Shown here: positions 8,172 through 16,790 of the stretch, piece by piece
How positions within the stretch are numbered: the stretch's first letter is position 1
Layout: each line of letters starts with the position of its first letter
Notes under the pieces: generated by a model
The model's input: only the letters and a program-made list of their open reading frames with translations
Told to the model about the DNA's origin: nothing
The model's database searches: none
Source: Vreelandella halophila
GTDB taxonomy: Bacteria > Pseudomonadota > Gammaproteobacteria > Pseudomonadales > Oleiphilaceae
Reading direction: 5' to 3'
DNA length: 64,000 nt
Assembly: GCF_019903425.1 (NCBI RefSeq)
Contig: NZ_JACHUZ010000013.1
Coordinates: 1,148,285 to 1,212,284 of the forward strand
Program-made: the position numbers and the translations under genes

Positions 8172-9356
8172 CGGATGGGCAAACCGCTCGGGCAGGGCGC
8201 TGAGGGGGATGCGTTCCTGTTCCAGGCGGGGCTGCTCGCCATAGTCGCCGTTGCGCAGGGCGTGGTAGAGGGCCTGTTCCGCCTCGGTGAGGTTGGGGAG
8301 TTGGTGGTGGGTCGGTTTGGGTTCAGTGCCTATGAGCCATTGATGAGCATTGAGGGTAGCGGCGTCCATCAGCAGTGAGCGGGTGTGCGGCAGAACGCTG
8401 CGCAGCTGATTGAGAATGGCGAAGCCGTGGGTATCAATGTCGCCCCAGTAGTAGATGGGCTTGTCCTGGAGCCAGTTGGCCCCGCCGAGAAGTCTGTCCA
8501 CCCCGTAGCCCTGGCCGAAGATGACGATGGTGTCCGGCACTGGCGGGAAGGCGAGGGCGGTGATGTCGTTTTCCACGATCAGAACGGTTCCGATAGCCGG
8601 ATTCAGGGTGTTGAATTCATGGACGGGGATCTGGAGGTCACTGAGCCCGTGCAGGGTGTGGGCGGCGTCCAGAATGCGGAAACGGACTGTGGCGGGTTTA
8701 CTGGCAAAGCCGTAGCGGCGCTCGAACTGGCTGGCACCGGTGGCGTTGGGGTCGATGGCGGTTTCAGGCAGCACGCGGTCGAACAGTTGCGTGAGCAGTT
8801 TGCGGTGGCCTTCGATGAACTTGGTGTCGACGCCGGGAATGTCGAGCTGGCGCAGGTAGATGCCTGGGCGCGGGTTGTCTCTCAGCCAGTGCATAACCGC
8901 ACGCAGACGTGGCCAGTTGTCGTGGTGTTCGAGCACCGTCAGCGGATACGCCAGGGCCCAGTCATGGAGTTCCGGGAACGCCGCGAGGAGAGCATGGAAG
9001 CAGGCGCTGAAGCGCTCGGCCTGGCGCCGGCGGCGGATAAAGCCCAGTGCCTGTTCGGGCGTTTCGAACACGACGGCGCTGGGAATCTCGTTGCGGCCGA
9101 GCTGGCGGTGGTTGCGGCTTTCCCACTCCAGCGAGAAATCCCCGCGACTGGCTTCGTGTTGCCATTGGCGGGCCCATTCCCGGGCTTGCGGGAACTGTTC
9201 CAGAAGTTGCCTTGGGCCGGGTTTTTTCAGTGGCAGGCGCAGGGGGAAGTGCACCTGTGGCTGTTGCCAGGCGCGCAGTAGTTCCCCTTTTTCCCAGCGC
9301 TTGCGCAGGGTTGCGGCGACGTCATCCGGGGTGCTCCAGGGGCCGGAGGTGCTCAT
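8166..9356 (-). CDS. jetD: Wadjet nuclease subunit JetD (Toprim domain)
   Basis: A 396-residue protein. The N-terminal part fits DUF3322. The C-terminal part (DUF2220) holds the Toprim motifs: an acidic strand VLIVENDITAL (about residue 260) and GDIDTHGFAIL (about residue 306), giving the Glu and DxD metal ligands. In Wadjet systems JetD cuts plasmid DNA after the JetABC SMC motor has extruded it. It overlaps jetC by 4 nt (ATGA) and is the last gene of the operon. Its stop lies inside a REP element, which may mark an old recombination or insertion boundary. Confidence 0.92.
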   Translation of the reverse strand: MSTSGPWSTPDDVAATLRKRWEKGELLRAWQQPQVHFPLRLPLKKPGPRQLLEQFPQAREWARQWQHEASRGDFSLEWESRNHRQLGRNEIPSAVVFETPEQALGFIRRRRQAERFSACFHALLAAFPELHDWALAYPLTVLEHHDNWPRLRAVMHWLRDNPRPGIYLRQLDIPGVDTKFIEGHRKLLTQLFDRVLPETAIDPNATGASQFERRYGFASKPATVRFRILDAAHTLHGLSDLQIPVHEFNTLNPAIGTVLIVENDITALAFPPVPDTIVIFGQGYGVDRLLGGANWLQDKPIYYWGDIDTHGFAILNQLRSVLPHTRSLLMDAATLNAHQWLIGTEPKPTHHQLPNLTEAEQALYHALRNGDYGEQPRLEQERIPLSALPERFAHPL

Positions 9357-12300
9357 GCAGGGTGCTCGCGTTTGTCCTTCTCCGCCCGGTATTCCTCGAT
9401 GGTGAGGTTACGCAACAGCGATTCACGCCCTTCCGGGTTGTACACAAAGCCGACCTGGGCCACGTAGGGTTCGATGATGTGGATCTTCTGCAGCGGGGTA
9501 ATGATCAGAAGCTGCAGGTTCAGCCGCTGGAACAGTTCCAGGCCGAAGCGGGCGGATTCGTCCGAGCCGCGCCCGAAGGCCTCGTCGATCATCACGAAGC
9601 GGAAGCTGCGTGAGTGCACTGCCCCCCATTCGAGCCCGAACTGGTAGGCGAGGCTGGCGGCCAGCACCGTGTAGGCCAGTTTCTCCTTCTGGCCTCCGGA
9701 TTTACCACCAGAGTCGGTGTAATGTTCGTACTCGGTATCGTCTTCCCGGTAACGTTCGGAGGCGGCGAAGTTGAACCATTGGCGCACGTCGGTGACCTTG
9801 CGCGTCCAGCGCTGGTCCAGCTCGGTGGTGCCCTCGCGGCCGCGGAAACGCTCGATGATGGCCTTCACATGCAGGAACTTGCTCTCGGCGTACTGCTCGT
9901 CCTCGGCGCCGGTGACGCTGCCCTCGGTGCAGGCCTTGAGACTCTGCTGGAATTCGCGGATGTCCGGGTCGGGATTGGTTTCGGCCTCGAGGCGGATGTA
10001 ACGCCCGGGGTTGTACTCAATGTCCGCCAGTGAGCGGTTGATCTGTTCGATGCGTTCGCGGATCAGTGCCTGCTCCTGATAGAGCTTGCCCTGGAAGCCG
10101 GCGATCTCCTGGATGGTGTTTTCGTTGAGCAGGGTTTTGAACTTCTGTTCGAAGCGCGGGAGATCGTCCTCTTTAAGGCTGGTGAGCAGGGCGCGGTATT
10201 CGCCTGCCGCGTCGATGCTGGCATCCATTTCCTGGGTGTCCAGTGGCCAGCGGCTGGCGAACTCATTCATCGCCCGCAGAATTTTCTCTTCCAGGTTTCG
10301 GATTCGCTTGGCTTCGTTGTCGAGTTTGCGCTGCAGCCACTCGCGCATCTCCTGCTCGCGGTTGGCGCAGGACTCGACGGTGAGCTGGTGCTCGCCCAGG
10401 GCCTGTTCGCGCAGGCCATCCAGCTCCTCGAACCAGGACTGGTCCTGGCTCTGTTGCTCCAGCAGTGTGTTCAACTCCTCGAGTTCGTTCCGGGCGTTCT
10501 GCTGTTTCTCCCCAGTAACTGCGAGCTGGCCGGAGAGCCGTTCCTTTTCCCGTTCGCTTTCCTCGATGCGTTTTTCCAGGGCATCGAGCTGCTCGTTCAG
10601 CGTCTGCAGCTGGTCGCTGGCCTTTTCAAGTTCGGTCTTTTCCCGTTCCAGTTCCGCGATGGCCTGCGCCGGCGTGTGCCAGTCGATCTCGTTGTAATCC
10701 TGAATAGCCTGAAGTTTGACCAAGGTGTCGCGCTGGTCGTTCAGTTCCTTCTTCTGGCGTTTGATCTCCGCCAGTTCGGTTCCCAGTTGCTGGATGTCGC
10801 GTTCAAGGTCCGCCTGCTGGTTTTCCAGGGTGGCGATCTTGTCCTGGTTGCTCCAGCCGAGCATGAAGCGGCTGCGGTCGTTGAGCCGGTGGCGGTCGTC
10901 CTTTTCGTGGCGCTGCTCGTTGGTCTTGATCTGGCCGGCGCGGGTAATGGCGCGCGGCTCCCGGCGCAACTGGGCTAGATCGTCGCAGCAGGCGTAGTCG
11001 AAGCGTTTCGCCAGTTCCTGCTCAAGCCAGGGATGGAACTCGGAGTCGGGCTTGATGTCGAGCTTGGCCACCAGTGACCGGGCGTGGAGCTGTGGCGGGG
11101 CGGTCACTCGCGGGTGACTGACGCGGAAATACACCAGCCGGCCCTTGAGGTGGGTCTGCTCGACCCATTCGGCAACGGCGCTGTAGTGCGCCTCCGGCAC
11201 CAGCAGCGAGAGCGCGAAATTGTGCAGCACGCGTTCGGCGGCGCCTTCCCAGTCGCTTTCATCCTCGCGCACGCGGATCAGTTCGCCGGCAAAGGGAAGG
11301 GCGTCCTCGTTCAGTGACAGGTCCTGGCACAGGCGCTCGCGGATGCGGATCTGGGCGCTGGCGATGTTGGAGCGGCGCTGGCGCAGTGAATCGAGTTCGT
11401 CGCTCAGGCTCTGGTGCTCGCTGCGCCTCTGGCGAAGGGTGACCTCGGCTTCTGTGTTGCGGTTGGTCAGTGTCTGATCGCGCTCCTGCAGCTCGTTGCG
11501 CTGGGTCTCAAGCTGCGTGAGGTTGTCGCCGAAGGTCTCCAGATCCGGGTGCTGGGTCAGGCCCAGCTCACCGGCCAGGGTGGCGTAGTGTTCGGCTTTG
11601 CTCTGGCGCTGGTTGCGTTCGTCCTGGCGCCGAGCGATGTCGGTCTTGAGCTGTTCGATGCGGTCCCCGCCGTGCTCGCCGATGGCCTGGCGCAGCCGGT
11701 CGCGCTCACCGCGCTGTTCGGTCAGGGTGCTCTGCTGCTGCTCAAGCCGGCGTTGCTGGCGTTGGTGCTCTTCCGCGAGATTGTCCAGGCGTTTGTGCAG
11801 CAGTTGGCTCTTGTGGTGGGCGAAGTAGCTTTTCAGGGCGTCGCGGCACTGTTCCCAGTGCTGGTGCTGTTGCTGGAGTGCCTGGTGTTCGTCGCAGTCG
11901 CCGACCAGCGGCTCCAGGGCTTCCATCTGGGCACGGGCCTTGAGTACCGCCTCGTGGGCGCGGTTGAGGTCGTCGAAGTGCTCGATCAGGTCGTCAATGC
12001 GTGGGCCCACGTCAAAGGCCTCGAGCATGTGTTCGCGCACGAAGCCGGTGAGGTTGCCCACGGATTTCATGGACACGGTCTGGTGGAACAGCTCCAGTGC
12101 CTGGTCATTGTCGATTCCGAACAGACGGCGGAAGGCGGCCTCGTATTTGGCGAAGCTGTCGTGGATCTGGACATGGGGATTGTCGCGCAGGCGCTTGCGC
12201 AGGGTGTTGATGTCGGCGTTGAAGTTGGCGAAGTCCGTTTCGATGGCCAGATCCTGCTCGGCCACGATGTGGATGCGCTCGGGCTGGCCCTGCTGGTCTT

Positions 12301-12727
12301 TGTGCCAGAACAGTTGGGCGAGGGTGACGGTCTGGTCAAACCCGGCGTTGTAGAAGCTGGCCAGGATCACTGAATAGCTATTGTGATCGCGCAGGGCTAC
12401 GGGCCTGGCATTGGGGCCGGTGTCACTGCGCTCGGATTTGTAGTAGCCAAGCACGTAGGAGCGCAGTGAGCGCTCCTTGCTCTCGGCACCGGCGGCCTTG
12501 TTGTAGGCCGCACGCTGGGGGCGGACCAGCAGCGTGGTCATGGCATCCACCAGGGTGGACTTGCCGGAGCCGATGTCGCCGGTCAGCAGTGCGTTGCGCC
12601 CGTCCAGGTTCAGGCGCCAGACGTGGTGGTTGAAAGTGCCCCAGTTGAGCACCTCCAGGCGTTGCAGGCGGAAACCGGCGAGCTGGTCGTCACTGGCAAA
12701 ATCGAGAAGCTGTTCCTGCATCGCCAT
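9353..12727 (-). CDS. jetC: Wadjet SMC-like ATPase JetC
   Basis: A 1124-residue protein. It has Walker A GDIGSGKST (residues 50-58), two long Glu/Gln/Arg-rich coiled-coil arms (about 280-440 and 640-840) around a hinge-like middle, an ABC signature SGGKSGGQKEK near 1004 and Walker B FVMIDEAFGRGSDE near 1045. This is the MukB/MksB-like motor that extrudes DNA loops and selects small circular DNA. Its start overlaps the jetB stop by one base. Length and motifs look intact. Confidence 0.93.
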   Translation of the reverse strand: MAMQEQLLDFASDDQLAGFRLQRLEVLNWGTFNHHVWRLNLDGRNALLTGDIGSGKSTLVDAMTTLLVRPQRAAYNKAAGAESKERSLRSYVLGYYKSERSDTGPNARPVALRDHNSYSVILASFYNAGFDQTVTLAQLFWHKDQQGQPERIHIVAEQDLAIETDFANFNADINTLRKRLRDNPHVQIHDSFAKYEAAFRRLFGIDNDQALELFHQTVSMKSVGNLTGFVREHMLEAFDVGPRIDDLIEHFDDLNRAHEAVLKARAQMEALEPLVGDCDEHQALQQQHQHWEQCRDALKSYFAHHKSQLLHKRLDNLAEEHQRQQRRLEQQQSTLTEQRGERDRLRQAIGEHGGDRIEQLKTDIARRQDERNQRQSKAEHYATLAGELGLTQHPDLETFGDNLTQLETQRNELQERDQTLTNRNTEAEVTLRQRRSEHQSLSDELDSLRQRRSNIASAQIRIRERLCQDLSLNEDALPFAGELIRVREDESDWEGAAERVLHNFALSLLVPEAHYSAVAEWVEQTHLKGRLVYFRVSHPRVTAPPQLHARSLVAKLDIKPDSEFHPWLEQELAKRFDYACCDDLAQLRREPRAITRAGQIKTNEQRHEKDDRHRLNDRSRFMLGWSNQDKIATLENQQADLERDIQQLGTELAEIKRQKKELNDQRDTLVKLQAIQDYNEIDWHTPAQAIAELEREKTELEKASDQLQTLNEQLDALEKRIEESEREKERLSGQLAVTGEKQQNARNELEELNTLLEQQSQDQSWFEELDGLREQALGEHQLTVESCANREQEMREWLQRKLDNEAKRIRNLEEKILRAMNEFASRWPLDTQEMDASIDAAGEYRALLTSLKEDDLPRFEQKFKTLLNENTIQEIAGFQGKLYQEQALIRERIEQINRSLADIEYNPGRYIRLEAETNPDPDIREFQQSLKACTEGSVTGAEDEQYAESKFLHVKAIIERFRGREGTTELDQRWTRKVTDVRQWFNFAASERYREDDTEYEHYTDSGGKSGGQKEKLAYTVLAASLAYQFGLEWGAVHSRSFRFVMIDEAFGRGSDESARFGLELFQRLNLQLLIITPLQKIHIIEPYVAQVGFVYNPEGRESLLRNLTIEEYRAEKDKREHPA

Positions 12728-13365
12728 CAGTCGGTCCCGTTGTCGGTATGGGAGGCGTCACTGTCATCCGCGGCGACGTGCTCGCGGTAGGCCTGGAGTT
12801 TCTGGTCGAATTCGTTGAGCCACTGGGCGTCCACGTAGGCCTTGATGATGCGTCGGACCTCGATCTTGTCCTTCTGGCCTTTCAAGCGGCGGATGAAGCC
12901 GAGTTTCTCGACGTTGTTGAGGTGGGAATCGATGCGGTCGACCAGTTTCGCCTCGTTGGAGGTCTCCGGCAGGAAGGTGCGCATCATGTTGACGATGTCC
13001 TCCCGGTCCAGGATCAGGCGCGGGTCGCCGCCCTCGGTGTCGGCCTCGGCGAGCTTGCGCCGCAGCAGCGCGATCAGCAGGCTGACCGGGTAGGACAGAG
13101 GCCGCCGGGGCATCAGCTGGGGGATATCGGCGTCGCTGTCTTCGCCCGCCTCGGAGGTCAGCCAGGCATAGCCCTCGCTTTCGTCCACCCGCAGCGCCAG
13201 CCCCATCACGGCCACGTAGTCGCGGATACGCGGCTGCAGGTGCAGAAGCTGCTGCCACAGCCGCGGGTCGTCCTGCTCGAAGATCACCCCCTTGAGCAGT
13301 TTTACGACAATGGGCGACAGCGCGTTGGCCTCTCCGGATTCAGTGGCGTTGGTGGGCTCTTCCAA
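12727..13365 (-). CDS. jetB: Wadjet subunit JetB (MukE/MksE-like)
   Basis: A 212-residue protein of DUF4194 type. It is a winged-helix-rich subunit (SYPVSLLIALLRRKLAEAD..., then DREDIVNMMRTFLPE and RIDSHLNNVEKLGFIRRL) that bridges the kleisin JetA and the JetC heads. The start appears to be TTG at 13365, with GGAG 6 nt before it inside the end of jetA; the gap to the jetA stop is 2 nt. Tight spacing on both sides points to coupled translation and fixed stoichiometry. Confidence 0.88.
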   Translation of the reverse strand: MEEPTNATESGEANALSPIVVKLLKGVIFEQDDPRLWQQLLHLQPRIRDYVAVMGLALRVDESEGYAWLTSEAGEDSDADIPQLMPRRPLSYPVSLLIALLRRKLAEADTEGGDPRLILDREDIVNMMRTFLPETSNEAKLVDRIDSHLNNVEKLGFIRRLKGQKDKIEVRRIIKAYVDAQWLNEFDQKLQAYREHVAADDSDASHTDNGTD

Positions 13366-13367
13366 GG

Positions 13368-14813
13368 TCAGCTCCGGGCTCGGGTGAACAGGACCAGGGG
13401 GGCTCGGGCATGGCGGCGAATGCCTTCAGCGTCCCGCCATTCTATGGTCTGGGGTTGTGCTTCATCAAAACTGGCTCGCGGGTCATCCCCCGCTAGCGAG
13501 AGATAACTCACCAGTTCAGCCAGACCGACCTGTAATGGGTGGTTGCGTATGACATCCGCCAGCGTGACCTGTGAGCTGTGGCGCAGCTCCTGGGCAATGG
13601 CGGATTGCAGTCGGGCCTTATCCACCACCACCTGGTTGAACAGTGCCTCCGGGTCGACATTCGTTTCATCGCCGGTGGCCACGCTGGTTTCCAGTACCGG
13701 GCGCAGTGGCGGCGAGAACAGCGGCCGTTCCATGGGCAGGTTGATGTCCGCCTTGGGGGATTCCAGGGTCATCCAGGTGCCATCCAGGCGCTCCCCGCGC
13801 AGGGCGATGGCGTGGGTTTCCGCGGATTGGATGAGTTGCATGATGCGCTTGTTCTCAAGAAAGGCCTGGTCGTCGAGAAACCGCCGCAGCTGTGCCGAAA
13901 GCCGGGCCACGGTGCGCTGGGTCTGCTCGCCCGCCTCAAGCCAGTCGTAGTGGACGCGTTTGATGCGCGGGTCCGGGGCCATCTGCTGGACGGCCTCCAG
14001 CGACAGAACCTGCTCCAGACCCTCTGTGAGTTGCTGCTGGCGGGTCGGTGACATCAGAAAATCCCAGAAGGCACGGAAAGTGCGGCCCTGGTCGGAGTCG
14101 GCGATGGCGTCGCGTTCACCGAAGATCTCGTCAAGCAGCTCGCCCTTGCGCCCTTCCCAGGTGGTGATCTGTTCGCGGGCCTGGCGGTCGAGCTGGCGGA
14201 AGTTCTGCTCCACTTCGCGGAAGTCGGACAGCAGCTCGCGGGCGGTGGTGCTCAGCTGCTGGAAGCGTTCACGCACGGCCGTCTCTTCCATGATCTCGAT
14301 ATCGCCGCTTTCCACCCGTGCGATCTCGTCCTCGATTTCGGCCTTGCGCCGCTGCAGATCGTTCAGCCGTGTCTGTTTGTCCGTCTCCACCCCTTCGAGC
14401 ATCTGCTGGAGCAGATCGAACACGGTTTTCAGGCGCGACTCGGTGCCCACGAACTGGCGCTCGGTGAGGCTGTTGAGCCACTGGATGGCCTTCTCGGCAG
14501 CGGGCGTGAGATCAAAGTGCGCCTCGTCCGAGTTGGCCGGGTAGAACTTGCGCAGCCAGCCCTTGTCGTTGTCCGCCCAGTCGTTGAGGTAGTGCGCAGC
14601 CGCTTGTGGGAAGGCGTCCTCGCCTTCGGTCTCGCGCAGGTTGAACAGCCGATCTTCCAGTCTGGCCTGCAGGTGGGACTCGCTCAGGCTGCGTTCGTTG
14701 GGCTGGATGAACACTTCATCGAGAAAGCTGATCGTCAACGGGGCATGGTTCGCCTGCAACAGCCTCCAGGCAGGGTGATGGCGGCGCAGCTGGGCGGCGG
14801 TGTGGTAATCCAA
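13368..14813 (-). CDS. jetA: Wadjet kleisin-like subunit JetA (MukF/MksF-like)
   Basis: A 481-residue DUF3375 protein. The N-terminus (QLRRHHPAWRLLQANHAPLTISFLDEVF) is characteristic, followed by helical and coiled segments (KQTRLNDLQRRKAEIEDEI...) and a C-terminal domain. It links JetC heads and JetB, as MukF does in MukBEF. The start is TTG at 14813 with AGGA just upstream; the only nearby ATG is out of frame. First gene of jetABCD. Its promoter should lie in 14814-14920, next to REP copy 5. Confidence 0.9.
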   Translation of the reverse strand: MDYHTAAQLRRHHPAWRLLQANHAPLTISFLDEVFIQPNERSLSESHLQARLEDRLFNLRETEGEDAFPQAAAHYLNDWADNDKGWLRKFYPANSDEAHFDLTPAAEKAIQWLNSLTERQFVGTESRLKTVFDLLQQMLEGVETDKQTRLNDLQRRKAEIEDEIARVESGDIEIMEETAVRERFQQLSTTARELLSDFREVEQNFRQLDRQAREQITTWEGRKGELLDEIFGERDAIADSDQGRTFRAFWDFLMSPTRQQQLTEGLEQVLSLEAVQQMAPDPRIKRVHYDWLEAGEQTQRTVARLSAQLRRFLDDQAFLENKRIMQLIQSAETHAIALRGERLDGTWMTLESPKADINLPMERPLFSPPLRPVLETSVATGDETNVDPEALFNQVVVDKARLQSAIAQELRHSSQVTLADVIRNHPLQVGLAELVSYLSLAGDDPRASFDEAQPQTIEWRDAEGIRRHARAPLVLFTRARS

Positions 14814-14920
14814 GGGGCGTCCTGAGGGTGCATTATTGAGCTTTTTTATTCTATGAAACCATGGGAAAGGGTCAATGCCATCTCCGGGTATCCGCTGAGT
14901 TATTGCGGATCCTGCATCTA

Positions 14921-14979
14921 CTGTAGAAGCGAGCTCGGCTCGCGATTCTTGGGGGTATCGCTTGCGAGCAAGCTCCCGG
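14921..14979. repeat. REP-type palindromic repeat, copy 5
   Basis: CTGTAGAAGCGAGCTCGGCTCGCGAT, then GTATCGCTTGCGAGCAAGCTCCCGGGATGGATTGTATTGG. The right flank matches the flank of copy 2. It lies upstream of jetA and of the second Phd/PIN module, so copies 4 and 5 bracket the Wadjet operon. Confidence 0.8.
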
Positions 14980-15007
14980 GATGGATTGTATTGGTAGCAG
15001 GGTTAAC

Positions 15008-15027
15008 GTTACACTTATTGGTGTAAC
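15008..15027. promoter_or_regulatory. Inverted-repeat operator of Phd/PIN module B
   Basis: GTTACAC (15008-15014), spacer TTATTG, GTGTAAC (15021-15027). Both arms are identical to module A while the spacer (TTACAG there) and the bases to the left differ, which supports selection on the arms. Confidence 0.6.
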
Positions 15028-15042
15028 TAGTGAGGGCACACC

Positions 15043-15279
15043 ATGGAAGCAACCACCAAATACCTGCGCCTTCATACCCGGGAGTTGATGGCTGCCGTAG
15101 AACGGGGCGAAGAGGTCATCATTACCTGGCGTGGCCAGCGCCGGGCCCGGTTGACCGGGTACGATGCCAGCCCGGAGCCTGCTTCGGGGCCGAACCCGGC
15201 TTTTGGGATGTGGTCGGATTCTGTGGAGGATGTGGATCAACAGGTGCGCCGACTGCGGCAACCAAGGACCTTTGAATGA
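15043..15279 (+). CDS. Phd/YefM-type antitoxin, module B
   Basis: A 78-residue near-copy of the protein at 1871-2107, with A42 and G49 in place of P42 and A49. The DNA-binding N-terminus is unchanged. It ends in the same ATGA overlap with its toxin. Because the protein is so similar, cross-neutralisation and cross-repression of module A are likely. Confidence 0.85.
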   Translation: MEATTKYLRLHTRELMAAVERGEEVIITWRGQRRARLTGYDASPEPASGPNPAFGMWSDSVEDVDQQVRRLRQPRTFE

Positions 15280-15659
15280 AGCTCATCGACACGGATGTCC
15301 TGATCTGGAATTTCCGGGGTGACCGCCTCGCTGCGCAACTTCTGGATACAGCGCCCGGCGTTGGCCTTTCCTCGGTGACCTATATGGAACTGGTGCAGGG
15401 AATGCGCAACAAGCGTGATCTTCAGCGCCTGCGTCAGGCACTGCATTACTGGCAGGCGCGGGTTCTACCGGTGACCGAAGGGATCAGCGCGCGGGCGGTG
15501 TTTCTGGTTGAGGAGTTTGCGCTGAGCCACAGCATGCAGATGGCGGACGCTCTGATTGCCGCAACAGCCATCGATCACGGAGAGCCCCTGGTTACCGCCA
15601 ATGATCGGCACTACCGCCATATCCCGGACCTGGAGATTGAATTATTCCGGCCTGAATGA
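15276..15659 (+). CDS. PIN-domain toxin, module B
   Basis: A 127-residue PIN RNase with the same acidic residues as module A (D5, D7, E38, D91, D110). Substitutions against copy A are conservative apart from C11W. An intact frame and retained catalytic residues argue that it is active. It is followed at once by a scrap of a helicase gene on the other strand. Confidence 0.88.
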   Translation: MKLIDTDVLIWNFRGDRLAAQLLDTAPGVGLSSVTYMELVQGMRNKRDLQRLRQALHYWQARVLPVTEGISARAVFLVEEFALSHSMQMADALIAATAIDHGEPLVTANDRHYRHIPDLEIELFRPE

Positions 15660-15685
15660 TCGCTGTCTTGAGTGCACCATTGACC

Positions 15686-15790
15686 TCATGCATCAATGGG
15701 CTGGAGCAGAGCCTGGACCTCTTCCTTGGTCCGTCTCAGGATGAAGGGCCCTATGCGGCGTTGCAGGGCCTGGTGGCGCCAAAGCGCAGC
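15686..15790 (-). pseudogene. Remnant of a SNF2-family helicase
   Basis: On the minus strand a short frame reads LQRRIGPFILRRTKEEVQALL and stops at a TGA (15686-15688). The pattern R-x-I-x-P-F-x-L-R-R-T-K-x-x-V is a hallmark of SNF2/Rad54-type ATPases, just after the first RecA-like lobe. No start, no Walker motifs and no helicase C-lobe are present, so about 35 codons survive. It lies between toxin B and the epimerase gene. Confidence 0.55.
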
Positions 15791-15827
15791 AGGTTGGCCT
15801 CGCGAGCGCCAGAACGGGTATGGGGTG

Positions 15828-16790
15828 TTATTCCATCTGAAACGCCTCAGCCGTCCGCTCCAGGGCCTCGGTAAGCGTTAAGGGTGGCGTCCATTGCAGT
15901 CGCTCATGTGTTTTGGTCGTATCCAGTTCGAGTGACTCAAACAGGCGTTCGTAGAGACAATGCTTGCCAAGCACGTTGGCCGCTACTTTCATGATGGAGG
16001 GAGGGACGGGCAGCAATCGCGGTGACCTCCCCAGTGCTTTTGAGGTCCTTACCAGCAGCTCCGTGGTGGATACGGTTTCGGCGTCGGCGGCGAGGAAAAC
16101 CTCATTGGCCGCGGCTGGATGGGTGGTGCAGGTAGCGATCAGATCAACCAGGTTGTCCACCGCTACCAGTGAACGCCGGTTTTCGGTTTTTCCAAGCGGA
16201 AGGGGGAGGCCGCGGTTGAGCCAGCGCATCATGGTTGCAAAGTTGGCTTTTACGCCCGGCCCATAAACCAGCGGAGGGCGGATGATCACAAGTTCCATCC
16301 CCGTCTGGTTGGCAATTTCCCGCAGCCCCTGTTCCGCTTCCGCCTTCGACTGGCTGTAAGGGTCGGCGGGAGTGGGAGTATCGTCCGCTGTGAACGGACG
16401 GCCTGGGGACGAAAAAGACCCATTGACCTTGATGGTACTGAGGAATACAAACCGCTTCACGCCGGCCGCCGCCGCCTGCTGCGCCAGGTTCAGCGTGCCA
16501 TGGGTGTTGATGCGCCGATACTCGGCCAGCGGGTCGGCACGCTCTGCCTTGAGCACGTGCACGCGCGCGCCCAGGTGAACCACTGTTGACACGCCGGTAA
16601 GCGCTGGCTGCCATTGGGTATTACCAGATAGTTCGCCGGTCACGAAAGACCGGGCGAACCAGTGGGCTTTGGCGTGATGCCGGACGGCTGCCAGAACATC
16701 CCAGCCTTCATGCTCGGTAAGTCGAGCGACCAGGCGTTGCCCAATGAAGCCCGTGGCGCCGGTTACAAGAATGGAATGTTGTCTGGTCAT
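15828..16790 (-). CDS. NAD-dependent epimerase/dehydratase (nucleotide-sugar type)
   Basis: A 320-residue extended short-chain dehydrogenase. It has the nucleotide site GATGFIG (residues 10-16), an STIKVNG strand, and YSQSKAEAE containing the catalytic YxxxK; then RPPLVYGPG. The family changes nucleotide-activated sugars (GalE/WbpV-like); the exact sugar is not readable. It is divergent from the secretion/glycan operon across a 359-bp gap, so it probably supplies a sugar for the surface glycan. Confidence 0.82.
   Translation of the reverse strand: MTRQHSILVTGATGFIGQRLVARLTEHEGWDVLAAVRHHAKAHWFARSFVTGELSGNTQWQPALTGVSTVVHLGARVHVLKAERADPLAEYRRINTHGTLNLAQQAAAAGVKRFVFLSTIKVNGSFSSPGRPFTADDTPTPADPYSQSKAEAEQGLREIANQTGMELVIIRPPLVYGPGVKANFATMMRWLNRGLPLPLGKTENRRSLVAVDNLVDLIATCTTHPAAANEVFLAADAETVSTTELLVRTSKALGRSPRLLPVPPSIMKVAANVLGKHCLYERLFESLELDTTKTHERLQWTPPLTLTEALERTAEAFQME

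Larger units (their letters stand above)
14921..15661. repeat. Duplicated REP plus Phd/PIN segment, copy B
   Basis: Direct repeat of 1750-2489, about 13.2 kb away and in the same orientation. It contains the REP, the GTTACAC/GTGTAAC operator, the antitoxin and the toxin. Identity is high but interrupted by many silent changes. Confidence 0.85.

Noticed and set aside
9614-12373. Several long plus-strand frames across jetC
   Set aside because: They are opposite-strand shadows of the coiled-coil codons; jetC has intact motifs, correct length and operon overlaps.
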